From positions 434,001 through 498,000 of the forward strand of contig NZ_SWBR01000003.1 of assembly GCF_005116505.1 (NCBI RefSeq): a stretch of DNA of 64,000 bases, given 5' to 3'. The position numbers and the translations under genes were made by a program. This document shows, piece by piece, positions 9,723-19,320 of this stretch; the stretch's first letter is position 1; every line of letters begins with the position of its first letter. The stretch comes from Pedobacter polaris. GTDB lineage: Bacteria > Bacteroidota > Bacteroidia > Sphingobacteriales > Sphingobacteriaceae. The notes beneath the pieces were generated by a model, which saw only the letters and a program-made list of their open reading frames with translations, was not told the origin of the DNA and ran no database searches.

Positions 9723-10187
9723 ATGGAGAAACTCTACAAATTAATTGTACTTTTTGTTGGGCTAATCGCAATGAATTTAACTGTTCAGGCGCAGTTCTCC
9801 TATTCTCCGTTTTTAGCTTCGGGGGTTAAATATGCTGAAATAAAATATTTTAGTAATCCTTATGAAGGAAATATTTCATCAAATTATGATTGGAATACTA
9901 TTTTTTCTTCTCCCAAGGCTAAACAAGCCATAGATTTTACCAATTATCCAAACCCAGCCTCAACATTTACAACAGTTGGCTATACTTTAACTGCAAAGGC
10001 AAATGTGGTGTTAAGGGTGATTGATTTAACTGGAAAACAATTGGCGGTATTGATTAAACAAGAGCAAAATGCTGGTAAGCAAGAGTTCTATTGGGAGCTT
10101 TCTAAAAATAACATTACCTCTGGCATGTATATTTTAATTCTGCAGGTTAACAATAAAAATTATAGCAGGAAAATTATTGTTCAATAA
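9723..10187 (+). CDS. Small exported protein with type IX secretion sorting domain
   Basis: A 154-residue protein. Residues 1-23 form a signal peptide ending TVQAQ. Residues about 76-154 match the type A T9SS C-terminal sorting domain: NYPNPASTFTTVGYTL, the VIDLTGKQLAVL strand, SGMYILILQV and a basic tail (YSRKIIVQ). Such domains direct passage through the outer membrane and are usually cleaved off. What would remain is only about 50 residues with no recognised fold, unusually small for a T9SS cargo. Its place beside the NUDIX regulator, with an operator at its promoter, ties it to the sugar regulon. Confidence 0.85.
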   Translation: MEKLYKLIVLFVGLIAMNLTVQAQFSYSPFLASGVKYAEIKYFSNPYEGNISSNYDWNTIFSSPKAKQAIDFTNYPNPASTFTTVGYTLTAKANVVLRVIDLTGKQLAVLIKQEQNAGKQEFYWELSKNNITSGMYILILQVNNKNYSRKIIVQ

Positions 10188-10299
10188 TTTCTTTTTCACA
10201 TCATTTAGTTTTTCTACACTGAGTAACCTGTCACATTACCCTAAGTTTCACACTGAACAAAACGGTAAAACATAGCTCAAGTGAATCAAATATTAACAA

Positions 10300-10326
10300 G
10301 AAAGCCTCGATATTATCGGGGCTTTC
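10300..10326. terminator. Bidirectional terminator between 9723 and 10345 genes
   Basis: AAAGCCTCGATA pairs with TATCGGGGCTTT (one G-T wobble). It lies between two convergent genes, so it can serve both; T-runs are modest on either side. Confidence 0.65.
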
Positions 10327-10344
10327 CTGTTTTAAGATTGTAAT

Positions 10345-11196
10345 TTATTTTTTGCTTAAATGGTAGTCTACCAAATCATCTATAGGTGATCGGATGATTT
10401 TACCTACACCCATTTCATATCTATCGGCCACGATGCTTAAAATGTCTCTAAAGCTATAGCCTACTGATCCAACACAATTTAGTTCGTAATTTTTATAGTT
10501 AGGGTAGTGGATAACTAAGTTTTCAAAGAATGCTGTAAATGCATAATCAACAACCGAATGCGTATAATCTTCATAGCTTTCTTTAAAATCATAAATGAAT
10601 TTACTAAAGCTAGCACAGAAACGGTTAGGTAGTGGTTTATTGTAGATGTTATCAAATATATCTTCGTTTGTTAGTGCATAGTTATCGTAAAAGCTTTCTC
10701 TTAATCCCTTTGGCATATAACCTTTCATGTAATCTGCTAGGATGCGTTTTCCAATGTAACTACCACTTCCCTCATCGCCCAAGAAGTAGCCCAATGAATC
10801 GATATTTAAAGAAATGTCTTTACCATCATATAAACAAGTATTGGTTCCTGTTCCTAAAATTGCTGCGAAACCTTCGTTATCGCCTAATAAAGCTCTGCAA
10901 GAAGCTAGCAAATCATGCCCAATGTTTATTTTGGCATTAATGAAAATCTTTTGCATGCCATCTTCAACAGTTTTTCTTTTGGCATCGGTAGAGCAACCAG
11001 CTCCATAGTAGTAAACTTCTGTTAATTTTTCTGCCTCAAGGTGATCTGGCAAAGAGGTTTTTAGTGAACTTTCAATATAGTCACTATCTACAAAGTAGGG
11101 ATTATAGCCTTCGGTATTAAAATGGATTTTTCTTCCGGCTTCATTGATTAAACACCAATTGGTTTTTGTTGATCCACCATCTGCAATAACTATCAT
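10345..11196 (-). CDS. BadF/N-acetylglucosamine kinase-type sugar kinase
   Basis: A 283-residue paralog of the kinase-like protein at 6937, but with intact motifs: phosphate-1 DGGSTKTNW (residues 6-14), GYNPYF, YYGAGCSTD, catalytic-type Asp in IGHDLLAS, phosphate-2 ILGTGTNTCLYDG and GYFLGDEGS. The family phosphorylates N-acetylglucosamine or related hexoses with ATP. Given its neighbourhood (SusCD operon, glycolysis genes) a glucose- or glucosamine-type substrate is plausible but inferred. It is a single gene; operator copy 4 lies 152-170 bp upstream of its start. Confidence 0.88.
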   Translation of the reverse strand: MIVIADGGSTKTNWCLINEAGRKIHFNTEGYNPYFVDSDYIESSLKTSLPDHLEAEKLTEVYYYGAGCSTDAKRKTVEDGMQKIFINAKINIGHDLLASCRALLGDNEGFAAILGTGTNTCLYDGKDISLNIDSLGYFLGDEGSGSYIGKRILADYMKGYMPKGLRESFYDNYALTNEDIFDNIYNKPLPNRFCASFSKFIYDFKESYEDYTHSVVDYAFTAFFENLVIHYPNYKNYELNCVGSVGYSFRDILSIVADRYEMGVGKIIRSPIDDLVDYHLSKK

Positions 11197-11347
11197 TTTT
11201 TGGTTTGATTAAGTTGTGTAATAAGTAAAAAGTCTACCAATATATGTGGCTTTTTTGAAATAAAAAATTAAAATTTAGTTTTTATTTTCTTAACAATAAG
11301 TTTATGTCAAAAGATTGAATAGGAGCTAAAAAGAAAGTTTTTTTATA

Positions 11348-11366
11348 AAGTGTATTTTATACACTA
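11348..11366. promoter_or_regulatory. 19-bp operator, copy 4
   Basis: AAGTGTATTTTATACACTA: arms match 7 of 8 and 8 of 8. Its complement is nearly identical to copy 1. It lies in the 272-bp gap between the kinase gene start (11196) and the terminator of the sus operon. I see no exact -7 box downstream, so its exact relation to the start site is unclear. Confidence 0.65.
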
Positions 11367-11419
11367 ATAACCCTCATTTTAGACCGATTATTTTATTGGT
11401 ATGCGGTGTTTGAAAAAAT

Positions 11420-11452
11420 AAAAAGCCCCTAAAATTAATTAGGAGCTTTTTT
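11420..11452 (-). terminator. Terminator of the SusCDEF-like operon
   Basis: On the minus strand AGCTCCTAA pairs with TTAGGGGCT (one wobble), followed by TTTTTATTTTTT. It begins just after the stop codon of the 11469 gene. Confidence 0.75.
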
Positions 11453-11468
11453 AAAATTTTGTAACAAT

Positions 11469-13250
11469 TTAGTTTTTAGTAATGGTATACGTTCTGTTAA
11501 ATTCATCCAAAACGATTGTGTAATTACCAGCTGAAGTAATGACTAAGTTAGCTCCGCCCTCAGCAATTACCCCTGCAGCGCCTCCATAATCATTTGCCCA
11601 ACTTCCTTTGGTGAAAATAAACTTGAATTCTCCTACTGTCATGTTCGTGGTTACGGTCCATTTGCCATTACCACTATAGGTCATTGCTGGTAACAATGCA
11701 TTATTTGTAGAGTTGTCCCACCCACCAGCAGTAGCATTACCAACTAAAAATAAGGTGCCATCGGTAACTGCATACCTTAAGTTTTTAATGTCTGTGCCAT
11801 TCCAAAGAATACGTTTTAAGCCAGTAGAATTGGGAACTGTAAAATTGCTTTCACCAGTTTCGAGCATTGAACCATCTGTAACACCTTTACCATAATCTCT
11901 TTCTTGGTTAACTGGACCACCACCATTTGGCCAATTTGCACCATCAATTAATTTAAACTCTTGTCCAGCGGTTAAGTTTACGAAACCCAAGAATTTATTT
12001 GTAGCTATTAAAGTTAAGCCTTGGGTAGGGAATACGTTAGGTGGGTTCCAACCTCCTGCGGTTGCACCGCCAACAGCACCCATACGACCAGCTTGAACAT
12101 AATACTTTAAGTTTTTCTGATCAAATGTTACTCTGTATACACCACTGGCCCCGTAGTTTTCGATGTTTGCTTCATTGTCAACTGCAGCATCTCCAGGGCT
12201 TCCTGGTTTCATGCCCCAATCTGAAGAATTTAAACTACCGCCTGGCCATTGTTGCTGGTTTAAGAATTTTAATCCCCCATTACCGGCTGTTAATTTAACA
12301 TAGATGTAAAAAGTTCCAGGGTTTGAAGCATCGGGAATCATCTGTAATGCATTTTCTGCAGTCCAGCTAGCTGGTGTATCTCCACCTACTAAAAAGATTT
12401 TAACTTCCCTAGTAATTACTAAATCATTTACATAATCAGCTGTCTTTTTGAAAGTACCAGAAGTAGCTTCAACAGTCCACTGTAATGCAACAGGAGTAGC
12501 TTGATCAGTATAACCAGCTGCTGTTAGTTTATCACTAATGTCTTTATATCCAATTGATATTGCAGAATCTAATCCAGCATTGTCTGAAGTATAGGTAAAT
12601 AAAGGCGTATTGAAATTTCCACCTTTAGCTACAAATTTCACCTGGTATTTTGTTAAGTTGGTTGTAACACCTGGGAAAGATTTTTGCCATTTAAATTTCA
12701 AAAAGTCTGTAGTAGAATTTGGATTAATTACCACAGCTGTGCTTGAAGAAACCGGTCCATATAGAAGGAAATTGCTTACACCATCACCCATACGGGTAAC
12801 AGCAATGTTTAAAATAGGAGAGGTACTTACCGTAACCGAGCCGTTTGTAGCTTTAATTGCCCAAATTAAATCAGTTTTAATACCATCGGCAATTCCTTTT
12901 GCTTTTAAGGCATCATCTAATTGCTTTTGCGTAAGTGTAAGCATAGGGCTTGTGCCACTATTATCTGAGGGTAATTCTATAAGTGGTGCATCAATGTTCC
13001 CGGTTTTTAGTGCCACTACAAACTTATAAGTAGGAGCAGTACTTACACCAGGTTTTGCCGCACTCCAAGTAAAATTAACTTTAGCACTTGGGGTTGCAGA
13101 GTTTAGAACCAGCATGGCATTATTTGAAGGGGCAGAGATTGTGAAATTTCCTAATGCTTCACCTTTTGATACATCATCGAAATCTGTTTTTTTACAACCT
13201 AGAGCAATTGCTACAACTGCAACGAGTAGGTATAATATTTTGTTTTTCAT
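11469..13250 (-). CDS. SusE/SusF-like outer-membrane starch-binding lipoprotein
   Basis: 593 residues. The N-terminus is a lipoprotein signal (ending VAIALGCKK, lipobox Cys about 19). Two SusE-type domains follow (about 30-150 and 155-285, each with an FTW/FKW strand and LQWTVEAT/LIWAIKAT). Then come about three beta-sandwich modules beginning VKIFLVGGDTPASW and LFLVGNATAGGWDNS, the tryptophan-bearing pattern of the SusE/SusF starch-binding repeats. In Bacteroides these lipoproteins hold maltooligosaccharides at the surface beside SusCD. It is last in the operon, 7 bp after the gene before it. Confidence 0.85.
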   Translation of the reverse strand: MKNKILYLLVAVVAIALGCKKTDFDDVSKGEALGNFTISAPSNNAMLVLNSATPSAKVNFTWSAAKPGVSTAPTYKFVVALKTGNIDAPLIELPSDNSGTSPMLTLTQKQLDDALKAKGIADGIKTDLIWAIKATNGSVTVSTSPILNIAVTRMGDGVSNFLLYGPVSSSTAVVINPNSTTDFLKFKWQKSFPGVTTNLTKYQVKFVAKGGNFNTPLFTYTSDNAGLDSAISIGYKDISDKLTAAGYTDQATPVALQWTVEATSGTFKKTADYVNDLVITREVKIFLVGGDTPASWTAENALQMIPDASNPGTFYIYVKLTAGNGGLKFLNQQQWPGGSLNSSDWGMKPGSPGDAAVDNEANIENYGASGVYRVTFDQKNLKYYVQAGRMGAVGGATAGGWNPPNVFPTQGLTLIATNKFLGFVNLTAGQEFKLIDGANWPNGGGPVNQERDYGKGVTDGSMLETGESNFTVPNSTGLKRILWNGTDIKNLRYAVTDGTLFLVGNATAGGWDNSTNNALLPAMTYSGNGKWTVTTNMTVGEFKFIFTKGSWANDYGGAAGVIAEGGANLVITSAGNYTIVLDEFNRTYTITKN

Positions 13251-13257
13251 ATTGAGC

Positions 13258-14034
13258 TTAATTAAAAACAGTATAAGTTACTTCATTTACTGGTCCAGAG
13301 GTCGGCACATTTGCTCCAGTTGCATCCTTTATACTTCCAGTAAATTGATAAGAGAATTTGCCTAATTTAGTTCCAGCAGGTAGGGTAATTAATCTTTCTG
13401 GAATAAAAGAATATGAATACAAAGTATTAGATACTTTTGTGGCTACTAATGCAGTTCTTGTTGCTACAACTACCGGAGTAGCTGCATCGTTATAGAATGT
13501 CAAGGTCACTTTTATATCAAACATCCTTTGTAAGTTTTGATCAGTTGCTAAATCTTGATGAAAATAAACGGTACTCATATCAGTATAATCTAGCTTAGCT
13601 GGAAATATGCGAAATTGAGCAGGAGTAAAAACTAAAGGATCAAATTTGAAAGGTTTAAAATCTGCAGTTTGTTTTGTGCCGTCTTTGCTTTTTCCTAAAA
13701 AGCCAAAGTTTATTAGCTCTGCAGGGCTTTGGCCAAACTGAGTAGTACCTGTAAATTTGTAGGTAAAGATATTAGCTGATACTCTAGTCATTTTAGCAGA
13801 TTCTGAAGAACTACCCCATTGACCGTTTGTTAATGCATCTTTTCCACCGCCAACACCATCATTAGAGAACATCCAAAGATAGACTTCTGATTGTCCGGCC
13901 ATACCTGTGCTAGAGATATCTAAGGTAATTGTAACTTCATCTTCTGATGTAAAAGTTGCTGGGCTTAAAGTAACTTGTGCAAATGTAAATGCTACACTTA
14001 AGGTAAATATGATTGATAATATTAATTTTTTCAT
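13258..14034 (-). CDS. Secreted protein of the sus-like operon, possible glycan-binding modules
   Basis: 258 residues with a signal peptide (1-19, ending FTFAQ). The rest looks like two beta-sandwich units of about 115 residues (VTLSPATFTSEDEVTITLDI..., then a second beginning about residue 135). The opening strand pattern and tryptophans (LWMFSND, NGQWGSS) resemble carbohydrate-binding or starch-binding modules, but I cannot name a CBM family. Operon context (between a lipoprotein and the SusE/F-like protein) supports a surface glycan-binding role by inference. Confidence 0.75.
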   Translation of the reverse strand: MKKLILSIIFTLSVAFTFAQVTLSPATFTSEDEVTITLDISSTGMAGQSEVYLWMFSNDGVGGGKDALTNGQWGSSSESAKMTRVSANIFTYKFTGTTQFGQSPAELINFGFLGKSKDGTKQTADFKPFKFDPLVFTPAQFRIFPAKLDYTDMSTVYFHQDLATDQNLQRMFDIKVTLTFYNDAATPVVVATRTALVATKVSNTLYSYSFIPERLITLPAGTKLGKFSYQFTGSIKDATGANVPTSGPVNEVTYTVFN

Positions 14035-14043
14035 GATTACTAT

Positions 14044-14541
14044 TTACTTTTTAGTGAATTGATAAGTATAACTAACTATAGCTTTACCGTTAAATTTCTT
14101 AACTTTTTTAAGGTAAAACTTGCCAGTTTTTAACTCAGCATAAGAACCTAAAGTTAAAATTGAAGAAGTTGTTCCATTTTTTAAGGTAATTATTGTTGGA
14201 GCATTAGGATCATCAACAGTCCAAGTACCAGTATTAAAATCAGCTATTTTAGGAGAGTTTCCTGGGGTAATTGTGAAATTAGTTGGATTGCCAGCTGCAT
14301 CGCCCTGCAAGGCGATAACTAACTCCTTATAGGCATATACATTAGTAATGTCTAATTCTTTGTAAGGGAAACCTTTGGTTACGGCATCTTCATCTTTTTG
14401 CGTAACTTTTGAAATCGTCCATGTTCCTTGTAGCTCTTTCAAAACATTTTCTGGATCACCGATTGGACCAAATTCTTCTGGCTTACATCCCCAAAATGAT
14501 AGGAAGCATAATGCCAATATGATATATTTAATATTTTTCAT
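14044..14541 (-). CDS. Small lipoprotein in sus-like operon (DUF5004-like)
   Basis: 165 residues with a lipoprotein signal ending LSFWGCKPEE. After it comes a lipocalin-like short beta-protein: ELQGTWTISKVTQKDED near residue 40 and TGTWTVDDPNAPTIITLKNG near 105. Proteins of this shape are common beside SusCD pairs and I believe they belong to the DUF5004-type lipoproteins, but that name is from memory. Function is unknown. It follows the SusD gene by 16 bp. Confidence 0.75.
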   Translation of the reverse strand: MKNIKYIILALCFLSFWGCKPEEFGPIGDPENVLKELQGTWTISKVTQKDEDAVTKGFPYKELDITNVYAYKELVIALQGDAAGNPTNFTITPGNSPKIADFNTGTWTVDDPNAPTIITLKNGTTSSILTLGSYAELKTGKFYLKKVKKFNGKAIVSYTYQFTKK

Positions 14542-14557
14542 GTTTCTATATATTTAA

Positions 14558-15931
14558 TTAGTTACATCCACCTTCTACATTTCTCTGGAAACTGGTATTA
14601 CTTGCCATTTCGCCTTGAGGGAATTGCAAGGTTAAACCAGGGCAATTCCAAACAGCACCACGCTTATCTATATTTTCGCCTTTTGCTCCAATTCTCTTAA
14701 TCTCAGAAATTCTATTACCTTCTCCAGCGAATTCTATACTACGTTCAAAACGAGCATTGCTTTTAATTAAACTAGCAGAAGAAGCGAGAGGGATGCTTTT
14801 AGTTCCAGCATAAGCTCTTGTTAAAATATCATTAATGTCTTGAGCACCAACCGTTAAGTTGGTTCCAGTTTCTGCGGCAGATTCTGCTCTAATTAATTTC
14901 ATATCTGTTAAATAAAGTACAGGAACTTCTATGTGGTCGAAATTGTATTTTTTAGTAACTATTATCCCTGGATATTTTACATTATCAAATAAAGCTTTTC
15001 GAGTGTCATTAGGTGTATTAACACTTGCAAAAAAATCAGTTGTAAACCTTAGTGTAGAAGCATTAAAATCTGATCTGAATTGATTTCTTAATTCACCGCC
15101 TGGTTCATAACCACCATTTGTATAAATTATTCTAAAAATACTTTCCTTTGATCCTGTTGTTGAAAATCTTGAAGCATAAGTATCTAGTACAAATTTATTA
15201 CTTGCAATTACTTGATTTGAATAGATGTAAGCATTGGCAAAATCGTTCATTTGAAAGTAAACTTTAGCTAATAATGCTTTTGCTGCCCATTTAGTTGCAT
15301 AACCACCATTATCATCAGGTAATTTAACTTCTGCAATTTTTAAGTCTGCAATAATTTGATCATACACTTGTTTTACTGTTGCACGAACCCCCTGATCAAT
15401 ACTTGTACTTGTTCTAATAGGTACACCTAAATGAGAATTGTCTGTACTAAAACCATAAGGTTGTGCAAATAATTGAACTACTTGAAAATGGGTTAAAGCT
15501 CTTATAAACTTTGCTTGACCTTCAAGGTTATCTCTCATAGTAGTAGCTTTATCTAAATTTTCTAAAACCGTATTTGCTCTAAAAATGGTTTGATACATAT
15601 CTGTATACATTCCGTTTTTGTAGTCGCCAAACACAGAAGTTTTACGGCCATATATTTCACCAAAGTCTCCACTTAGCAAACTACCATTTATTTGATCAGC
15701 AAGCATTTCGTTGATGGCTTGTATTTTACCGCCAAACATATTGCCACCCCCAACAATTTGATAAGCCGAGTTCATTACCGACTTTAAACCTGTTTCATCT
15801 GCTATTGCTACATCTTTAGGAAGAGACTCAATAGGAGGGGTTTCTAAGAATTTTTCACATCCTGTACCTATGACTGTTATTACAGAAAGTATTAAGAATG
15901 ATTTTAATATATTTTTATAATTGATTTTCAT
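14558..15931 (-). CDS. susD: RagB/SusD family nutrient uptake lipoprotein
   Basis: 457 residues. The signal ends TVIGTGCEKFLETPP, a classic SusD lipobox and start. The helical TPR-like scaffold follows (ALTHFQVVQLFAQPYGFSTD, KWAAKALLAKVYFQMNDF) and the typical C-terminus NARFERSIEFAGEGNRISEI. SusD caps the SusC channel and binds glycan at the surface. At 457 residues it is somewhat short for the family (about 500-600). It is 22 bp downstream of the SusC-like gene. The symbol denotes family, not proven starch specificity. Confidence 0.92.
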   Translation of the reverse strand: MKINYKNILKSFLILSVITVIGTGCEKFLETPPIESLPKDVAIADETGLKSVMNSAYQIVGGGNMFGGKIQAINEMLADQINGSLLSGDFGEIYGRKTSVFGDYKNGMYTDMYQTIFRANTVLENLDKATTMRDNLEGQAKFIRALTHFQVVQLFAQPYGFSTDNSHLGVPIRTSTSIDQGVRATVKQVYDQIIADLKIAEVKLPDDNGGYATKWAAKALLAKVYFQMNDFANAYIYSNQVIASNKFVLDTYASRFSTTGSKESIFRIIYTNGGYEPGGELRNQFRSDFNASTLRFTTDFFASVNTPNDTRKALFDNVKYPGIIVTKKYNFDHIEVPVLYLTDMKLIRAESAAETGTNLTVGAQDINDILTRAYAGTKSIPLASSASLIKSNARFERSIEFAGEGNRISEIKRIGAKGENIDKRGAVWNCPGLTLQFPQGEMASNTSFQRNVEGGCN

Positions 15932-15953
15932 TTCTTTATCTATTAATATCTAT

Positions 15954-18900
15954 CTAAAATGAAGTTGATAACCCAAAAGTCAACGATTTTTGTTGAGGTG
16001 TAGTTAAATAAGTTACGTTAGGACTCATGTTCCTGTCTTGTGGATTTTCGAAATCTCTCGCAATTTCTGGATCTCCACCTGGGTATTTACTAAAGGTTAA
16101 TAAATTCATACCTGTTGCAAATATTTTTAGACTTTGTAATCTTAATCTTTTTATAAAATTAGCAGGCACATTATAAGATAGAGTTACTTCTCTTAAACGT
16201 ACAAATGTTGCGTCATACAAGAACATAGTTGAATTGTATTGCCACTCACTAGATAAACCTGCGTAAGTACTAGGATTTAAAGTTAAACGTGGAAAATCTG
16301 CAACATCGCCGGGTTTTCTCCAACGATTAGCAATATCTGTTCGTATGTTCCAATCGGTAACAATACCTAACTGGCGTTTTGCAGAAGCATCATAAAGGTT
16401 TCCACCTATGGCGAAAGTGAATAAGGTATTTAATTCAAAACCTTTATATGAGAAAGTATTGGTTAAACCACCAACGTAATCAGGCAAAATTTTTCCAACA
16501 GGAACACGATTATCTAACGAAAATGTTTTAGTCTCGAAGCCATCTTTATCAAGCCAAATTGGTAAACCATCAGCTGGATCTACACCTTTAAATCTTACTA
16601 GATAATTAGTCCCGATAGGATAACCAACTGCGATACGAGTATCATTTGTACCACCACCAACAGCATCCGGAGTTAAGCTACCTAAACTCAAAACTTCATT
16701 GTAGTTTTTAGATGCGTTTAATCTAGTTACCCATTTAAAATTATCTGATTGAATATTTATTGTATTTAGACTTAATTCATAACCTTCATTTAAAATTTCA
16801 CCAACATTTAAGTAACCAGTAGCAAAACCAGTAGAAGGAGAGATACCACCATTAATTAAAGCTCCTTTTGTATTTTTCTTATAATAAGAGAATTCACCAG
16901 TAATACGACCATTAAATAAACCAAAATCTAACCCTAAATCAAGATTTCTTCCCTCTTCCCATTTTAGTGCAGGATTAGCGACGTTTGTTGGGAATAATAC
17001 GGGTTGCCCATTATAACTGCCAGAAAACTGAAAGTTTTGATAATATTGTGCAGGTGGAAAACTTGCACTACCCACCAAACCGTAACTAGCTCTTAATTTT
17101 AAGTTGCTAATTACTTTGCTGTCTTTTAGAAAATCTTCTTGGTTAATGTACCACGAAGCAGAAGCAGCAGGGAAGTAACCATATTTATTTTCTGGACCAA
17201 ATTTAGACGAGCCGTCTCTACGTGCAAGTATTTCTAAATAATATTTATTATCAAAAGAGTAATTGATACGTGCAAAAAGCGAAGCAAAAGTATCTCTTCT
17301 AAACCCACTATAGTAAAGCAAACTATTGCTAGCCGCTAAGCCTTGCATAGCTAAATATAAATTTGTTTTGTTTTCAGAAAAAGGACCGTCAATGTTTGCA
17401 CCATCAGCAGAAATTCCATTAGGATAAGTGTTTTGATATGATAGCTGAGATTCTGTACCTATTAAGAACTTTAACTTATTTTTACTGTCCAATTGCCAAT
17501 CGTAAGTAGCTGTTCCAGAAAAATTACGGTTAAATATTTTTGTTGGATATAAAGTAGCACTATTTGTTGTTGCATTTCTTAAAACTGCAGGAGTATAGAT
17601 GTTATCTTGAACATCTAAGTTATCCATGTTAAAACTACCTTTAATGCTCAAGTTTTTAACAGGAATTAATTCCATGGTAATTCCGGCTAACAAACGCTCA
17701 TTTCTAGTCTTCCAATCTAATAAACCTATGTTTCTAGCTGGATTTGGAGTGTTAGCAAAACTACCATCAGTATTATAAACAGGATATATAGGTAATGCCG
17801 TAGACATAGCATCACCTAAACCACCGCCCCATGCTGCATTTACACGTTTGTTTATGCCCTTATCATAGCCTACATTAATACTTGTAGAGAAGTAAGTTGT
17901 TGGTTTGATATCAAAATTAGTTCTAAAACCATAACGCTCATAAGAGTTACCTACTAAAAAACTTTGATTGTCACTGTAATTAGCAGATACATAACTTTTG
18001 ATTTTCTCGGTACCTTGGCTAAATGAGAATGCCTGATCATTAGACTTTCCTGTTTGAGTTAAAATACCCCACCAATCTGTATTGTTTTGTTGCGCTTGAG
18101 CCCAAGTCATTGCACCTGCAGCAGTTGGTAAAGAAGCTTGCCCTGTATTGCCATCATTATTCCATGCTTCTTGACGCAATTGTAGCCATTCTGCACCTGT
18201 AACAAAATCAGGTCTATTGGCATATGTGCTTAAACCATATTTAGTAGATAGCGAAAATCTTGGTTTCCCTGTTTTACCTCTTTTAGTTGTAATTAAAATT
18301 ACACCATTTGCACCACGAGAACCATAAATACCTGCAGCGCCAGCATCTTTTAAAATTTCAACAGATTCAATATCGTTAGGATTAATTGTTGCTAATGGGT
18401 TTTGGTTCATCGCACCACGGTTACCAGTAATGAATGGATCTGAAGTAATAGGAATTCCATCAACTACATATAAAGGATCACCACCGGCACTAATAGAACC
18501 AATACCTCTAATTCTAATTACCGAGCCACTACCAGCCAAGCCACTACCTTGTGTAACTTGCACACCAGGCGCTTGCCCTTGTAAGCTAGCTTCAAAACTA
18601 GGTGTTGGTAAAGAAGTTAACTTGTCTCCGCTAACTTTAGAAATTGCTCCAGTAACCTCACGTTTAGTTTGTGTACCATAACCAACAACAATCACTTCGT
18701 TTAGGTTTGTTTGTTCACCTTTAAGGTTAAAGTTTGCAGTTACGTTTGTTGAGCCAACTGTAACTGTTTGTTTTAGAGTAGCGAAACCGATAAACTTTGC
18801 TGTTAAAGTATATGTCCCACTTGTTAATCCTGTAATTCTGTAGTTTCCATCATTGTCTGTAACTGTTAATTTCTGTGTACCATCAACCTGTACAGAAGCA

Positions 18901-19028
18901 CCTGGAATTGGTAGTTTAGAGTCGTCAACAATTTTACCAGAAATGCTTCCGGTTTGAGCGTAAGTTGTCAATGTGCAGAGTGCAAAAAGCATCAACAAAC
19001 AAAGCTTAATTGGGTAAAGTTTTTTCAT
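15954..19028 (-). CDS. susC: SusC/RagA family TonB-linked outer membrane transporter
   Basis: 1024 residues, the usual SusC length. Signal peptide 1-24; CarboxypepD_reg-like domain (GSISGKIVDDSKLPIPGASV); the SusC signature NEVIVVGYGTQTKREVTGAI; plug domain with GVQVTQGSGLAGSGSVIRIR and YVVDGIPI; the barrel ends in a terminal Phe (LTFGLSTSF). It imports oligosaccharides with SusD, energised by TonB. First gene of a five-gene operon with a leader of about 235 nt if the promoter at 19264 is used. No glycoside hydrolase is encoded in the operon, so the enzymes must lie elsewhere. Confidence 0.95.
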   Translation of the reverse strand: MKKLYPIKLCLLMLFALCTLTTYAQTGSISGKIVDDSKLPIPGASVQVDGTQKLTVTDNDGNYRITGLTSGTYTLTAKFIGFATLKQTVTVGSTNVTANFNLKGEQTNLNEVIVVGYGTQTKREVTGAISKVSGDKLTSLPTPSFEASLQGQAPGVQVTQGSGLAGSGSVIRIRGIGSISAGGDPLYVVDGIPITSDPFITGNRGAMNQNPLATINPNDIESVEILKDAGAAGIYGSRGANGVILITTKRGKTGKPRFSLSTKYGLSTYANRPDFVTGAEWLQLRQEAWNNDGNTGQASLPTAAGAMTWAQAQQNNTDWWGILTQTGKSNDQAFSFSQGTEKIKSYVSANYSDNQSFLVGNSYERYGFRTNFDIKPTTYFSTSINVGYDKGINKRVNAAWGGGLGDAMSTALPIYPVYNTDGSFANTPNPARNIGLLDWKTRNERLLAGITMELIPVKNLSIKGSFNMDNLDVQDNIYTPAVLRNATTNSATLYPTKIFNRNFSGTATYDWQLDSKNKLKFLIGTESQLSYQNTYPNGISADGANIDGPFSENKTNLYLAMQGLAASNSLLYYSGFRRDTFASLFARINYSFDNKYYLEILARRDGSSKFGPENKYGYFPAASASWYINQEDFLKDSKVISNLKLRASYGLVGSASFPPAQYYQNFQFSGSYNGQPVLFPTNVANPALKWEEGRNLDLGLDFGLFNGRITGEFSYYKKNTKGALINGGISPSTGFATGYLNVGEILNEGYELSLNTINIQSDNFKWVTRLNASKNYNEVLSLGSLTPDAVGGGTNDTRIAVGYPIGTNYLVRFKGVDPADGLPIWLDKDGFETKTFSLDNRVPVGKILPDYVGGLTNTFSYKGFELNTLFTFAIGGNLYDASAKRQLGIVTDWNIRTDIANRWRKPGDVADFPRLTLNPSTYAGLSSEWQYNSTMFLYDATFVRLREVTLSYNVPANFIKRLRLQSLKIFATGMNLLTFSKYPGGDPEIARDFENPQDRNMSPNVTYLTTPQQKSLTFGLSTSF

Positions 19029-19263
19029 AGAAAAAGCCCGTTTTAATGGTTAAATATTTGGTTATAAAATCTTGTGTGTTACACTATTGTAAATTTAACG
19101 TAGGAGATGAAAATTCAAAATTTTATATCATTTTTTTTTTAAACACCATATTTTAAAGAGGTGAAGGGCTTAAAAAAACGAATAATTGGCTGATTTTTAT
19201 CTTAAAAAAAATTATCATTATTATTTTAAATAACTGATAATCAATTATTTATATTTTTAATAC

Positions 19264-19271
19264 TAAAAATA
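19264..19271 (-). promoter_or_regulatory. Probable susC operon -7 box TATTTTTA
   Basis: Seven of eight positions match TAnnTTTG on the minus strand. It abuts operator copy 5 exactly as the pfkA -7 box abuts copy 2, which supports both calls. Confidence 0.45.
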
Positions 19272-19290
19272 AGGTGTAATTTATACACTA
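19272..19290. promoter_or_regulatory. 19-bp operator, copy 5 (susC promoter)
   Basis: AGGTGTAATTTATACACTA has a perfect right arm and five of eight left-arm positions. It lies about 245-260 bp upstream of the susC ATG, between the LacI operator and the -7 box. Confidence 0.6.
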
Positions 19291-19320
19291 TGCTGTTTCT
19301 ATAGCGTTTTTCGGGAACGT

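Noticed and set aside
19079..19086. A sixth copy of the 19-bp operator near the susC start
   Set aside because: Only the half-site TTACACTA is present; the mirror arm at the right spacing does not match.
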